Shown here one piece after another: positions 45,881 through 58,050 of a stretch of 64,000 nucleotides of DNA. Every line of letters starts with the position of its first letter. Position 1 is the stretch's first letter. The stretch comes from Reticulascus tulasneorum (lineage: Eukaryota > Ascomycota > Sordariomycetes > Glomerellales > Reticulascaceae): NCBI GenBank assembly GCA_001557505.1, contig LSAX01000002.1:2418001-2482000 (forward strand), in the 5' to 3' direction. The notes beneath the pieces were generated by a model. The model searched no databases. It was not told where the DNA came from and was given only the letters and a program-made list of their open reading frames with translations. Made by a program: the position numbers and the translations under genes.

Positions 45881-48594
45881 ATGACTATCGAGGTCATTCT
45901 CGGGGCCCAATGGGGTAAGTTTGCCTTGCCTCCCTTGCCTCCCTTGCCTGGAATGCGTCCTTCCTCTGCGCCCGGCCGATATCGGTTGGCTCTCACGATA
46001 CTAACGATAACCTCATAGGCGACGAAGGCGTGAGTCCTCGATCCGAACCCATTACGGCCCGACATCCGGACATTAACGATACTGTGTGTTCAGAAGGGAA
46101 AGCTGGTTGATATCCAGTCCCAGGAGGCGCAACTCTGTTGCCGAGCTGCCGTAAGTTCAACGAAGGCACCAATTCCGCCAACAGCTTCCACGATCCCTTC
46201 GCAATCGACTATCTTCCGGTGGAATACCTGCTAACTACCCTCAAGGGTGGATCTAATGCAGGTCAGTCAATCTGCCGCGAGGCATTTCTCTAGAGCGGCC
46301 TCAATCGGGGGCCAGCGCTGACCGGTGGGACGGTTTCAGGTCACTCGATCAAGTTCGTCAAACGCTTTCAATCGATCAATTGATATACCTGTCATTTGCT
46401 AATGAGTCAAAGGGCGAATGGAGTCTCCTACAGGTATAAAGAACGGGCCGGCGTCGAAGCTGTGGTTGGCTACTGACTTGTAGTAGCTTTCACCTCTTGC
46501 CCTCCGGCCTCATGAATCCGCGGTGCATGAACTTCATCGGCTCCGGTGTGGTCTTTCACATGTGCGTCATCACAAAATCCTCCGACTAAAACCAGATCGA
46601 TCGCCAGACAGGCATCTTATTGATGTCTCGCCTGGCTCGCACCCCCCAACTGAACAGGTCAATAAGACTGACTCGGTCCCTCTAGCCCAACCTTCTTCAG
46701 CGAGCTCAAGGAGCTTGAAGAGAGTATGTTGCAGGGTATCCCAGTCTTTTGAGCATTAGTATGTCTAACATAGCTCAGAGGGCCTGACCGCGGTACACGA
46801 CCGAATCCTTGTTTCTGACAGGGTCAATGTCCTCTTGGACATGCACATGGCAGTGGATGGTCTTGAGGAGGAGGAGCTTGGAGGTTCGTCCTATGGTTTC
46901 GATGCTGTCTTTAAGAAACAGCAGCTAATGAAAACCTCAGACGCAGCTATTGGAACAACAAAACGCGGTAATGTACCCTCAGAACTTCATGCTGCTTTTG
47001 CCCCTTTACAAGCACTGCCATATATGAACAGCAGGGCTAGCGATTCTATTAAAGCAACGGGGGCTAACGTTCACCAAAGGCATTGGTCCATGCTACCAAA
47101 CAAGCAGAGCGGTAAGAAGTTGGCTTGACGAGGGGTCGCACTGTGCGCTAACTTTCCCAGCGAACGGGCATCAAATTAACTGACATTTTCTATCCTGAAC
47201 TTTTCGAGGAGAAGGTGAAGCGCTTAGCTGGTGGCTATCAAAAGCGCTTTGGGGAACTGTTCAAGTACGACATCAAAGCCGAGCTTGCTTCTTTTGAGGA
47301 GTACAGGGAGATGATGAGGAAATACGTCGTGGACGGCGTGTCCTTCATGACATCCGCACAGCAGAGCGACATGAAGATTGTGGTCGAAGGCGCAAACGTA
47401 ATGTTCTCGTCCCAAACGCTAAACAAACAGTGCTTACTTACTTGAATAGGCACTGATGCTAGATATTGATTATGGCTCGTACCCAGTAAGTCTGCGTTAA
47501 CTACGTTCTTCGATTTTGCACCAGTGCTTATAATCAATAACAGTTCGTTACTTCGTCAAGTACCACGCTTGCTGGCATCATTGGTGGACTCACCTTGAAC
47601 CCGAAGAACATTACAGAGACGGTTGGAGTGGTTAAGGCTTGTATGTTAACTGCTTTAAGGCTGTTATTCACTGCTGACTGGCAACAGACACCACCCGTGT
47701 CGGTTGGGGTGCCTTCAAGACCGAAGATACGGAAGAGTGCGTCTTTATTACGTTCCCGAAACCACTCTAGACTAATTGAAAACCTCAGGATTGGCACCAA
47801 ACTTCAGGAGATTGGACGCGAATGGGTGAGGCTACATGCACCTTAGAGGATTCAAGCTTTCATCGTTGACAAGACATAGGGGACGTCGACCGGCCGCAGA
47901 CGCCGATGTGGATGGTGAGCTTTAATCACCTTAGCGTTTAGCTGCTGAACAACTTACTAACTGCTCTCAGGCTCGGTACGCACAACTTCAAAACCCTCAG
48001 GGATTGACGGAACTGGGAACGCAACTAACAAGTACAGATCTTGTTGTTGTTAACTACAGCAACTCAATCAACTACTACACCAGCCTTAATCTGACAAAGG
48101 TAGGCCTGGTATACTTCCTACATATATGAAAATACCCTAACACTTTATAGCTCGACGTTTTGGACACTTTTGAAACGATCAAGATCGCGATCGCTTATAA
48201 GGTCGACGGACAGGTTAGTGATGCCAACGAGATCAAAATAGATGATAGTGACGCTGACCGTCTGGACAGGAATTGGTCTCTTACCCTGCGGATCTTAAGA
48301 TCTTGGAACAAGCTGAGGTGGTTTATCATGAGATGCCAGGGTGGCAAACGCCGACTACTAACGCGAAGACCTACTTCGATCTGCCCAAGAAGGCTCGCGA
48401 TTACGTAGAGGTAAGCACTCGAGTTGGGCTCGTATAGCGAACAATAGTGCTAACCTCTAGCAGTACATTGAGAAGTTTGTGGGAGTCAAGGTACATGGGT
48501 GCACATACTGTCCAAGCCCACAGTTGCTAACGTCCCGCAGATCAAGTACATTGGCACCGGTCCCGACCGTGAGGCCATGATCCAGCGCGCCTGA
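45881..48594 (+). CDS. Adenylosuccinate synthetase with 22 introns
   Basis: Purine enzyme (IMP + Asp + GTP to adenylosuccinate), cytosolic. I resolved 23 exons, ending at 45914, 46029, 46150, 46261, 46352, 46433, 46561, 46723, 46883, 46967, 47111, 47397, 47485, 47640, 47736, 47825, 47914, 47975, 48099, 48213, 48410, 48490 and 48594. They total 1266 nt, or 421 residues plus stop. Every intron is GT..AG and every phase fits. Landmarks: WGDEGKGK with Asp13, GGSNAGH with His41, [62 protein letters not shown] and YIGTGPDRE. One His of the usual GGHNAGH is Ser here; the catalytic His41 remains. Exon 18 is only 5 nt. The junction of exons 5 and 6 (HSI|K|ANG) is the least certain. Nothing suggests a pseudogene. 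Confidence 0.93.
47971..47975 (+). other. 5-nt micro-exon of the adenylosuccinate synthetase gene
   Basis: Exon 18 is G CTC G. With the flanking TG| and |AT it makes Trp-Leu-Asp of the conserved RCGWLDL. It lies between introns 47915-47970 and 47976-48037. Leaving it out breaks both the frame and the motif. Confidence 0.85.
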
Positions 48595-50289
48595 TTGCAC
48601 CAGATGGAGGAAGCACCCCAACCTTGGCTTGGATCGTGCGCAAGGAGTGTTGGATACCCAAGCCATTTCATTTGTGGGTATTTGCCTTGACGACCCCCTT
48701 AGTGCCTACTGCCCGTCCGTACAGTCCTTCCGTGCTCTTTTTGCCCGTGATAGTTGCGATACGTCCTATACGTAAATACTCATTCTATTACAGACAACTC
48801 GGTTCCTACGCTCTAGGCTTTACTATACCTAGTTCTACGGTTGATAGAGCTTATATAATTGATGCAACATAGTAAAGTCACCGTCCAAAAGTCTGGGGTC
48901 CACACGCCTTTTTACACCAAAACTCACCAAATATACAGTCAAAAAGAAAACACTTACAATATAGTATAATTTAAAGCAGAATTATCTATAATAGATTTTT
49001 ATATTAATAATGTAATGTAGTTTTAAATTTATTTTAAGAATTCAGTTGTTAAGAAATAGCCTTAGGCATCAAGCCTTCAGGTGATACTCCACTAGCGCAA
49101 CCCCCTGGCCCGAGATCGCCTCGCTCCTGGCACACAGATAAACCCATCTCCCATCCCCCCCCCCCCCGCCCCTATCTTTTCCCAGCCCGCCGCTTCATCT
49201 CAGCCAAAAAAAAAAAACGCAAAAAGCCCTTGTCAAGCAAAAAGCCAACAAACTTCCTAAAATCGTCACCGCTGTTTTCGCATTTTTCAGGGATAGCACG
49301 TTGTGTGAAATCCCGCATGCGGGCAGCCGAAAACTCTACTGCATACGTAAACGTGCCACAGCTATGCACAGAGTGAATCATCAAAGTATCCCTCTGCCCC
49401 TGAGCGGAAACGAACTTCCACGTACAGACGCCTACGTACCTGAAAGTTTGCGTGTCGAGGTTGAAGTTAGTTGACGGCGGGGCCACCTAGCAGCGGCCGC
49501 GTTGACATGGTTCCCAGATCGAGTGAGGTCGTCGTAGTCGCCCGAACATGCACTACCTTATGTAGGTCGAACTGTGGGCAATGATGCGATTCACGTCAAT
49601 GTCAAACCAGAACATGACGTGGCAGCACAACTTCTCCCCAAGCAGGTAACACTGGACAACACGTTTCAATAACCATTGTGTGAATTTGTAGTATCTTGAT
49701 CAAAAGTCGCTGGACTAGCCTCTCGGCTGCGCAGCTTCCACCCGTCCACGTCAGGCCATCCATCTCATGTATGTATGTATGTACAAATACCTGCCCTAGT
49801 AGGACTTCTACCGCTCTCTCTCCCGTAGCCGTGATCGGAGCTCAGATTCCAAGTTCCATGGCATTGGATGACCTCCTGGTTTGCTGGCCCCGTCCCTCGT
49901 CTTCATTTTTGTCTTTCTCCCCTGGTCAATGACACAACGAAATCTTGTTGTAAAATATAGAATACAGACAGAAGAGAATATTATGGCAACGGCCATCTCA
50001 CCCTCATGTCAATGCTGAGGATGCCCGATGGCCAAGCTGCATGCTGGTTGTGCCGTCCGCCTAAACCCCCTTGGCCCACCGCCTCGCCCCCTATTGTTGC
50101 TGAGGGTTCCTTCCCCATGCCCATTCCTGTAATCTCCTGAAAAGAAACGCCATCCTGGTATCTCGAAGTGCAATGCAAAGACTGAATGTTGTACCGGGAT
50201 CAAAGTTCGTGTACGTCATGAAAGATGTATCATCATCTCAAACTGCCGAGGACTCACTGTCCATGGCCCCTCGTCCATACTATGTATGC
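48595..50289. other. Convergent intergenic region with AT-rich pocket and homopolymers
   Basis: 1.7 kb between the ADSS and WSC 3' ends. 48880-49075 is strongly AT-rich. A C13 run sits at 49155-49167 and an A12 run at about 49206-49217. A 104-codon minus frame crosses the A run (49172-49486), with no ATG at its start. TGTA repeats occur near 49770-49782. Confidence 0.4.
49155..49167. repeat. Poly-C run of 13 nt
   Basis: C13 on the plus strand, 40 bp before an A12 run. No function inferred. Confidence 0.75.
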
Positions 50290-51823
50290 CTATTCGTCAT
50301 CTGCCGGGTCGGGGTTGGTCGCTCGCAACACCGGTGGTTGGTGAACCTTTCTCGAGTAATCCTGATCGTCGCGGATCGTATTGACGCTCTCGTGGCTCTT
50401 GTTACGCACGAATATTCCCCGATGTTGGGGATTCAGCCGAGGGTCGACCGCCATGAGCCTACTCCTGCGTTGTTCCGAGTTGCTGTCGGGATCCCAACTT
50501 CTTCCATCCGAGGTCACCACCATCTGAGGCGTGCCCATCATGCCCGAGGAGCTACCGCGCTGGCTGGGATGGTCATAGTTGTTCTCCTCTTCTTGTTGTC
50601 GCTTCTTGCGAGTGAAGTACAAAAACAGCCCAACACCCGCTGCGACGACAACGATGCCGATGACGCCAACCACAATTCCAACGACCTGACCTGTACTAGG
50701 CCCAGAAGATTGGCTCTTGGGAGACATCTCAGCCGCGCCTTGGGTTCCAGCAGATGATGGGATGACCGTCACTGTCCTGACGGTGCCATCGGCCGTGACC
50801 GTCTGCACCGTAGTAGGCGGCGTCGTGACCTTCGTCTATCAACAACGTCAGTACACGCACACACATGTAGTTTTGTTTCTTTCGTGCGACAAGCTCTCCC
50901 CAGGAATGGAGTGGCAAGCAGAACAGTAGGGGCATACAGGTGTGGTCGACGTTTGCGCCGTCATAGATGGAGATGGAGAAGCAACAGGAGTTACTATGTT
51001 CTGGACATTCTCAGTCTCAGTCTCTGTCTCAGTCGGGATTGGGATCTCTGGGGAGACGGCCTGAATCCAGACAATTAAGCCACATGTCCTATGCAAAACC
51101 ACCCGGGGCTGCTGGGAGCGGGGAGCGGGGAGAGCAACAGGAGACTGAGGAGACCAAGAATCCAAAATCATGAAAGAAAATTGCCTCGAGAGCTACTGCA
51201 CACACGGGGGATGACTTACTTCATCTTTTGTGGTTGTTTGTGAGGCAGGCGGTAATGTTGTACTGGCCGACGGCTCCTCGCCAAGTGCAGTTCCGGCCGG
51301 AGCCTTGTTGAGAGCGATGTAGCCATACCAGTTTGGCCGTGAACCGCAGGATTCCTCGTCAAATCCTGGGCAGATGGCATTGCACTTCTCGCTGACGTCC
51401 GCTGTTGTCGACGACGCGGGGGCTATGTCGGAACACCAGCATGATTGCCATTGCACAATAGCAAAGGCATAATTCTTGTCGACGCAATAATCTCGACAGA
51501 GCCCATTCGATTGGTATATGCTGAAGTCTAGTGAGGAAAATGCGTTAGCCATGGCCCATGATAAAGGTGCTAGACGGGTATTGGCTTAGGTTCGAGCTTC
51601 GATTATTCGATTTCAGACATTTTTTCAACATCTTTAGACCTTCTATGCTCGAACCCTCGCCTCGAAGTGTCACTGGAAGTTTCCGCTTACTAGAACTCAT
51701 CGGCGCCGTGTTAATGGTCGAGCATAACGACTGTTGTAAAGTTGCTTGGGACGCCACTGTCCATAAGGGTAAAAGGAGGGCGAGGACGGCGTAAAGCCAT
51801 AAGACTCTCTGTGCGAACCCCAT
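50290..51823 (-). CDS. WSC-domain cell-wall stress sensor-like protein
   Basis: Type I plasma-membrane protein resembling Wsc sensors that feed the Rho1/Pkc1 cell-wall integrity pathway. Four exons (51823-51691, 51527-51220, 51060-50938, 50835-50290) give 369 residues. An N-terminal signal peptide is GFAQRVLWLYAVLALLLPL.. with a likely cut after TVASQA. One WSC cysteine domain follows (CSTINT, YQSNGLCRDYCVDKNYAF, WQSCWCSD, EKCNAICPGFDEESCG). A Ser/Thr/Pro-rich stalk contains TETETETE and PTTVQTVTADGTVRTVTVI. The membrane segment (VVGIVVGVIGIVVVAAGVGL) is at ~231-254, followed by FTRKKRQQ and a cytosolic tail ending PADDE. The WSC family also includes glyoxal-oxidase-like proteins; the single domain plus TM favours a sensor. 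Upstream is >5 kb without genes. Confidence 0.92.
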
Positions 51824-54800
51824 GATGATCGGTTCTCCGGGGGCGGCCTGGGTTTGATCCAGTCAGCGTGGTGCTTCTTTGGCCAGATAGAGACGCCGCC
51901 GCTCCAGGAGTGAGCGGAAGACCTGGCAACTGACACTCACAATTCCCTGGCTGTGTAACTTCAGAAGAGCATCTGAAGTTCAGGTGGCTATGCGGCTCGT
52001 TGGCAGGCGAAGTTGACAGTGAAAAGGTAGAATGCAAAGCAAGCCGATTCAGACCATAACACCAGGTGGATGAAGAGATGCTGTGCGAGGAAAGAAGAAG
52101 CAGACAACAAGGCCCGCTGTAGTCTGGCTTTCAAGATGAGGAAGATCGGAGTGAACGGTTCGAAGTGAACGAGAGGTAGACGACAAAAGACGGCCAGAGG
52201 CAAAAAGGTCGTAGCGTCCTGGTGCCAAGGGCTTAGTTAGGTAGGGGGCAGGACTGCCTAAAGCAAACTGAACCACTGGCTTGGACCGAGGCCGAGTGAT
52301 TGACCTTGCACCGTATTGTACTGTAAGACAGGCAATGGCGCTACAGAGCAAAAGGTGTGTTTCTTCTCCACATAGGAAATTGAACGAGTCGTGAGGGAGG
52401 AGCCCAAGAAAGTAGTCGTAGAAGCGAATGGGGGGGACAAGCGAGTGCAGTCTTGGAGGACCGAAACGAAGGTATGGGTTGCCCAGAACCACCGGAGGCG
52501 ACCTAGCACAAAAAAAGAGGAGCCTATAGAGGACTGCCACGAGACTAAATAAGTAGCGAAAGTATTCAAAGAAGACGTATTCGTAGTAAGAGGAGGAGGA
52601 GGAGGGAGAGGAGAAGGGGAGGAGGTGAAGTGGAGAGAGACGGGGCTCTTGAGGAAGGATAAGGTCGGACAGGGAAGCCGAGAGACATTGGTTGCAGCGA
52701 GTAAGGGTGGCTGGAGCTTTGAAGACGACGAGGAAGAGGACTGGCGGACTTTTCAATCATCATGTGGAACAAATGAATGCAATATGAATGGGCTTGCTGC
52801 ATTGGGCAGGTTAATACGTGCGTACATAGATCCCGAGCAGCAGCAGCAAACGCAAACGCATTCACAATTTCACAAAACATTTTGCATTACACATACGGGG
52901 ATGACTGACCAAGTGGAGGGCCAATTCCCGGCGTTCCGGCAGCATATCCCTCCCATGGGGTGGAAGAACATGCAGTAAATTAGTGGGTGGCCAAGCCCAA
53001 GCTCCATACAGACTTTCTTAGTGCCCTTCGTACCTATGCACTCTATGCACTCACTCACTACCTACTGTAGGTACCTTAGCGATGCGAGCTTGCCCCCCAA
53101 CCCGACCCCCCCTGGCACACATGTCGTCACTTGCAAGTGAGCACCGCCCGCCCAGTGCCAGGGGGTACTTCCAGCGATCCCTAGGAACCTCCCCCCACTG
53201 TTTGTTTAACCCGGCCGTGTCACGGTCCATTTACACCACTACTAACGCACCAACATGGCAAGGAAACCTGCTGTAATTGGGAGCCCTGAGGAGGTGGCCC
53301 TCCACGTACAAGAAAAAACCAGTTCTGGGCGGGCTATCAAACGCCAAGTACCATCGCCTGAAGATCGGTTCCCGATGGACATTAACGCGCCCCCCCCTAA
53401 ATTTTAGAGCCGCCAGCCAAACTCTGGAAGAATTAGATTGGATCTTCAGGGCACGGAAATCATCTTGTTTTACTTCATTTTGGTTCAATTCATCTGGCAT
53501 CCATTCCAGTGCAGAACGATCCCTTTATTTTCTGTAGGCCCAACAACAAAAACACCACACACATACACGAACAACAAATACAGTACCTCCCCCCCTCCCT
53601 CTTCCCCCTTCACATTGTTTATGATCAACATATATGTATGTACATCCACGTCCGTTAAACTAGACCCCTTCTGTCTTCCTTTCCCTGTATCAATACGAGA
53701 AAAGGACCCCCCCTTTGTCTCGGCCCAGGAAACGTACATCACCTAAACAGCCAAGCCAAGACCGCTGGATGACGTGCGGCGCGGTACTTCGATGGAGAAC
53801 TCGTCCATATCCACTGCCTCCATCCTTGGAATGTGGAGTGATTTCCATACATTTTACCGCTCGCATGTTTTCCTCGTCTTGATTTTTAAGCTCCGCGTCT
53901 GCTCTCAGATTCCGAGTTCCCACTCACCCACCCACCCATACTTGCATGGCGTCCAAGAGAAGGGTTGAAGGGGAAAAGGAGGAAATTCCCATTTAGCCTC
54001 CAAGGCTTGGCCACAACCCGACCTGCTTCCGGCCCTTGCGCCTTCTCTCCTGCTGGGAATAGCGTCGTACACGACATAATCACGGACGTGCCTGTCGCTG
54101 ATTGCAGGGGCCCTGGCGCCAAACACGCGGCAAGCCATCAGCACATCTTTGTCGTTGCTGACTCTGATGTGCGGCCATCCCTCGTTCGTTTTGCACGACA
54201 CCCTTGCCAATGATTGACTGACAGCACGGGGAAATCCAGGCAAGGACGTTGCCGGGTCGCGTAATCTTCCAGAATGGTTGGAACGATGTTCAATGTCAAC
54301 CCCTTAACTTCAGAATAGCCAGTCCAGGGAGTCGTTGGTTGGGCCCAAATGAGCCTGATATGTCCCGGAGAAATATCTCATCCCACATCTTAATCCCGCC
54401 CGGGTGTCCTTTGGTACTACCTTGGCCCGCAGACGAAAGTTCCTCGACCGGAGGGAATGTTCCCTCCTTAAGGTTACAAATCACAGGGTTTACGAGATGC
54501 TCAGAGAATTCAAAAAGATCTGCCTAGTATGCCGTATGATAAGTTTCGAGCATCAAGGAGCCTTCCGAAGAAATTTGAGACTAGTGGTAGACTGGGGCCC
54601 GAAACTGGAATCCGTTGAACTTTCTCTTTGTGGCTGCAGATAAAGGTTTGGGCAAACCACGCTACTCCTTAGCCATCACCAAAAGCCTCGTCTTCAAACC
54701 CGCCGACCACGTAGTACGGTACGGGGAGGGTTTGAGGGGTGCCTCTCGGCTGGGGGGAATATTCACAGACCTATCTAAACCCCGCCGTGAATTGCAGATA

Positions 54801-56982
54801 CGCTTTCCAGATTCCCTATTGCCGTCGTATACACTTTGTGACTTTCTATCCTGCAGCTCCATGTGATTGCTCTTCTCGTATCAGTCAGTCAGTCGCTCGA
54901 TGTTCGTATGCATGCGTGCTACCCACCACACCTTGGCTAGCTGGGTGTGGACTGCGATTCGCCAATTGCGACAGTCTGCCGGCCACCTCCAAGCATCTCC
55001 AGAGCCTCCAAAGAGGATCGTCCCACTTCAGGCATGCTGACTAGCTGCGCGAATCTGCAAACTCGATTCCGTGTGGAGTCTCGAAACATCAGCAGCGGTC
55101 GGCACCCAAGTTGTCCGGTATTAGTCTGGTGGCAATCACGGTACTTTACTCTTTGGCCATCCCATTTCATGCATTTTCAGGGCATTTCGTGAGGAAAGAG
55201 ATGCAGAAGAAGAACTCTTCTGCCTATCGGTCCTTTCTTCGAAATCTTGTTTTCTCTTTGTAAGCTGTACTCGCGAATTGACCCTTCCAGGAGAGATTTC
55301 ACCTGCATGAATCCTGCTTTCTGTGGTGTGTTGGGGTGGCCAGATATTAAACCTGCTGCTGCATGCTTCACCCGACGAAAGGTGCAGCCAAGCCAATCAA
55401 AGCGACCACTCACATTCGCCTTCCCAACAGAGTCCACCTCCCAAGCTCTTTTGAGGTCGGTGGGGGCAAAAGCTCGATGTTGCATGGCTCTGTGAGCTAT
55501 CGACTTGCAAAACTACTGTGAATCATACATGCAAGACTACTGCAAGATCAGATGTGGAATCCATTTTCAGCCAAACCTCAACATGCCGGGAACTCGGGTC
55601 CGCAGACTGCTGCGAGCCAAATCGGATGATGATACGAACCACTCTGAACACGACAGTCGGAGTGGTGACACTTTTTCGATTTATGGCCGACGACCATAAT
55701 AAGCCCAAGCTAGTCAAGGTTTAGTCGGATTGGCTGCACTTCAATACCAGGGCTCAGCAAACCTTGACATGCATCCAGGCCGAGTTCTATCTGAGACGGC
55801 CCAGTATCAGGAGACTCGCTTTTACCGATATCTAAACATTGGCTCTTATGGCTGGGCCGCGCAAGAAATTCGGCGCCCAAGCTTGTTGGTTCCTTGATTT
55901 TCGATAGTGGTCAACCGAAGGATCGAATCAAAAATGGTGTTTGTGATATATAGCCCCGTCCCAAGTTATCATCAGGTACAGCCTGTGGCTCACCCGCTTC
56001 ACGGCCTATTAATTTTGCGTGGGGAGGGTGGGAGGCTTCGATTCGGGATTCGAGCGCAACACTTCTGCCGTTCTAGAACCTGGTCACCCAGCCGTTCGAC
56101 GACCAGAGCGCTTATCGCTGCCAAGCAGTTTGACTTCGGGCTGGCCGTGGAGTGAAAAACGAACTGTCACTCCTTCAAAGACATTCCGCGAAGCCGAGCA
56201 TCCGTCTCACTCGGCTGTCACGATGGCGCCGAGACAAGCGTACACGCTCTCAGACTCTTCTCGCAAAGTGATGCCTTCACCATCGCACAGTTACAAGGAT
56301 GCAAGGTGGCAATGCGGACAACATACGACAACTCAGGATGCGATTTTTTATTACCCAGTCATCCTTCATGATTTAGCCTAGGCCAGCCTAGCTTCAGATA
56401 TGATTTTAATGTAGAAGCCGACATACTTTCCGCGTTGCCGTGATAACAAGAGATCCGCCCCCGATCCGTGGTGAGGACTGCCATGAAGACCCCCGAAAAA
56501 GCCGGGTTTAGCGGTCCCGGGCCACTGCGACCTGGTTAGTATTTTAGGCCCTGCCCGAAGGTCACAGGGGATTTCCCCGCAGTCACCGCTAACCGTCAGG
56601 GGGCCATGGCGTCCCCTGGCACTCAGCTTGCATCCAGCACGTCCCGGACAAACTGTTCTGCCAGTCTCCGTAATGTCAGATGTGACGGGACGCGGCCTGG
56701 ACATGACGTTCGACGTCCGACACTGCTTACGAGGCGCGTCCGTATAGCTCCATAGACCTCGACTTGCTGTGGAATGTACCGAGATTGATGGAATTTCTCG
56801 GTGAATTTCACAGAGCCAATCATTGTCAACCGGTTTAGCTTCGGGGTGGCTTCCGATCTTGAGAAGCTAAATCAAGCTCCCCAGTATTTCCTTCTGAGTT
56901 CTGAACATTGGAAAATGAGCACCTAGTGCAGCGTCGGAGGTCTCGGATCTCTGTCTCTCGGCACAGCATAGTTCCTGCGGCC
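51824..56982. other. Gene-poor 5.2-kb region
   Basis: Upstream of both the WSC gene (minus) and the PLC gene (plus). 52050-52880 is pyrimidine-rich on the minus strand, fitting a long WSC leader with a GGA-rich stretch near 52592-52625 on the plus strand. CAGTCAGTCAGTC occurs near 54882-54894. 56440-56660 is GC-rich and carries CCCGAAAAAGCCGGG-type pieces. I see no supported gene, and all frames of 60-235 codons here lack family features. Confidence 0.4.
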
Positions 56983-58050
56983 ATGGCTTCCTCTTCGCGG
57001 CTTTGCGTTTCTTTTCTGTTTCTTGTTTCTTCGTTCTTACTCATGTCGACGCTTTTCTCCCTCCTCCTGTCCTTCAGCCCGTGCTTATGGCCGTTGCGTG
57101 GCCGTCAATGCTACCGCGGGTACCAATCCGCCTACTCCTTCGATGTTAACAAGGCATCGCACGCGACCTGGATGAAAGATATACCGGACAGCACAAACCT
57201 TACCAGCCTATCCATTCCCGGTACGCATGATACTCTCACGTTCGACCTCCGGGACCAGCAATTCCAATGCCAGAATAACAATCTCACGGATCAGCTTCGA
57301 GCCGGCATGCGGTACCTGGATATCCGGGGCCGGCTGAGCAATGACTCAATTCACATCTACCATGGAAGCATGTTCACTGGTTACACGTACGCTGATGTGT
57401 TGCTCACCGTATTCGAGTTCCTCGAGGAGAACCCGAGCGAGACTATCGTGATGCGGCTGAAGGAAGAAGGACGGCCGATCCAGCCCACGAACACAACGTT
57501 CGAGGAGGCATTCAACTACTATCTCTGGAACTCGTCGACGACAGCCAATGGAAGCCAGGAGCATTTCCACAAGCCAGATGTCTTCCGGCCGTACCCAACC
57601 CTAGGAGAGTTGCGGGGCAAAATATTCCTCCTACAGAACTTCCCATCCAAGATCGGCGGTCCATACGGCATCATATGGGAATCTAAAGACATGATCCTCG
57701 AAGACCTCTGGATCATCCCTTCAGTTGACTACCTTTGGATGAAATGGGACGCCATCAAAGCGGCCCTCAAACGAGCTGCAATCGCCCCAGACGACAACCA
57801 AGTGCTCTACCTCGCCCATATCAGCGCCGCGGTCGGTGTCCTTCCTATTGAGGCAGCGGCCGGCACGCGGAACGGCACCATTACGGGCATGAACGACCGC
57901 ACGGGCGAGTGGCTGACGCGCCTGGTGCGCGAGGGTGATCGGTATTACGGGAAGACGGGCGTGGTGATTATTGATTTCCCCGGGCAGCAGTTTGTTGATG
58001 CGGTGCTGGAGCGGAATGCAGGCTTGATCAGCGGGAACGCGGAATTATGA
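56983..58050 (+). CDS. Secreted/anchored PI-PLC X-domain protein
   Basis: Single exon, 355 residues from the ATG at 56983. The frame is open further upstream only with a non-ATG start. The N-terminus has a very long hydrophobic run (CVSFLFLVSSFLLMSTLFSL), a signal peptide or anchor. The X-domain begins at SIPGTHDTLTFD with catalytic His82, followed by AGMRYLDIRGR and the second catalytic His127 in HIYHGSMF. KIFLLQNFPS and VVIIDFPGQQFVDAVLERN close the barrel. No Y, EF-hand or C2 domains are present, so it matches the bacterial-type (Ca-independent) PI-PLC fold common in fungi. Several NxT/S sites fit secretion. Substrate could be phosphatidylinositol or GPI anchors; not decidable here. Confidence 0.92.
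   Translation: MASSSRLCVSFLFLVSSFLLMSTLFSLLLSFSPCLWPLRGRQCYRGYQSAYSFDVNKASHATWMKDIPDSTNLTSLSIPGTHDTLTFDLRDQQFQCQNNNLTDQLRAGMRYLDIRGRLSNDSIHIYHGSMFTGYTYADVLLTVFEFLEENPSETIVMRLKEEGRPIQPTNTTFEEAFNYYLWNSSTTANGSQEHFHKPDVFRPYPTLGELRGKIFLLQNFPSKIGGPYGIIWESKDMILEDLWIIPSVDYLWMKWDAIKAALKRAAIAPDDNQVLYLAHISAAVGVLPIEAAAGTRNGTITGMNDRTGEWLTRLVREGDRYYGKTGVVIIDFPGQQFVDAVLERNAGLISGNAEL

Noticed and set aside
45881..48594. ADSS locus as a pseudogene with many frameshifts
   Set aside because: Short broken frames first suggest decay, but every break coincides with GT..AG borders and all 22 junctions restore frame and conserved residues.
52049..52756. 235-codon minus-strand frame upstream of the WSC gene
   Set aside because: Pyrimidine-rich composition produces a Leu/Ser/Pro-rich frame; no domain, no conserved motif. 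More likely WSC promoter and leader.
56440..56660. GC-rich patch as a possible structured ncRNA or tRNA-like gene
   Set aside because: No cloverleaf, no A/B boxes and no long stable helix that I could confirm by eye.
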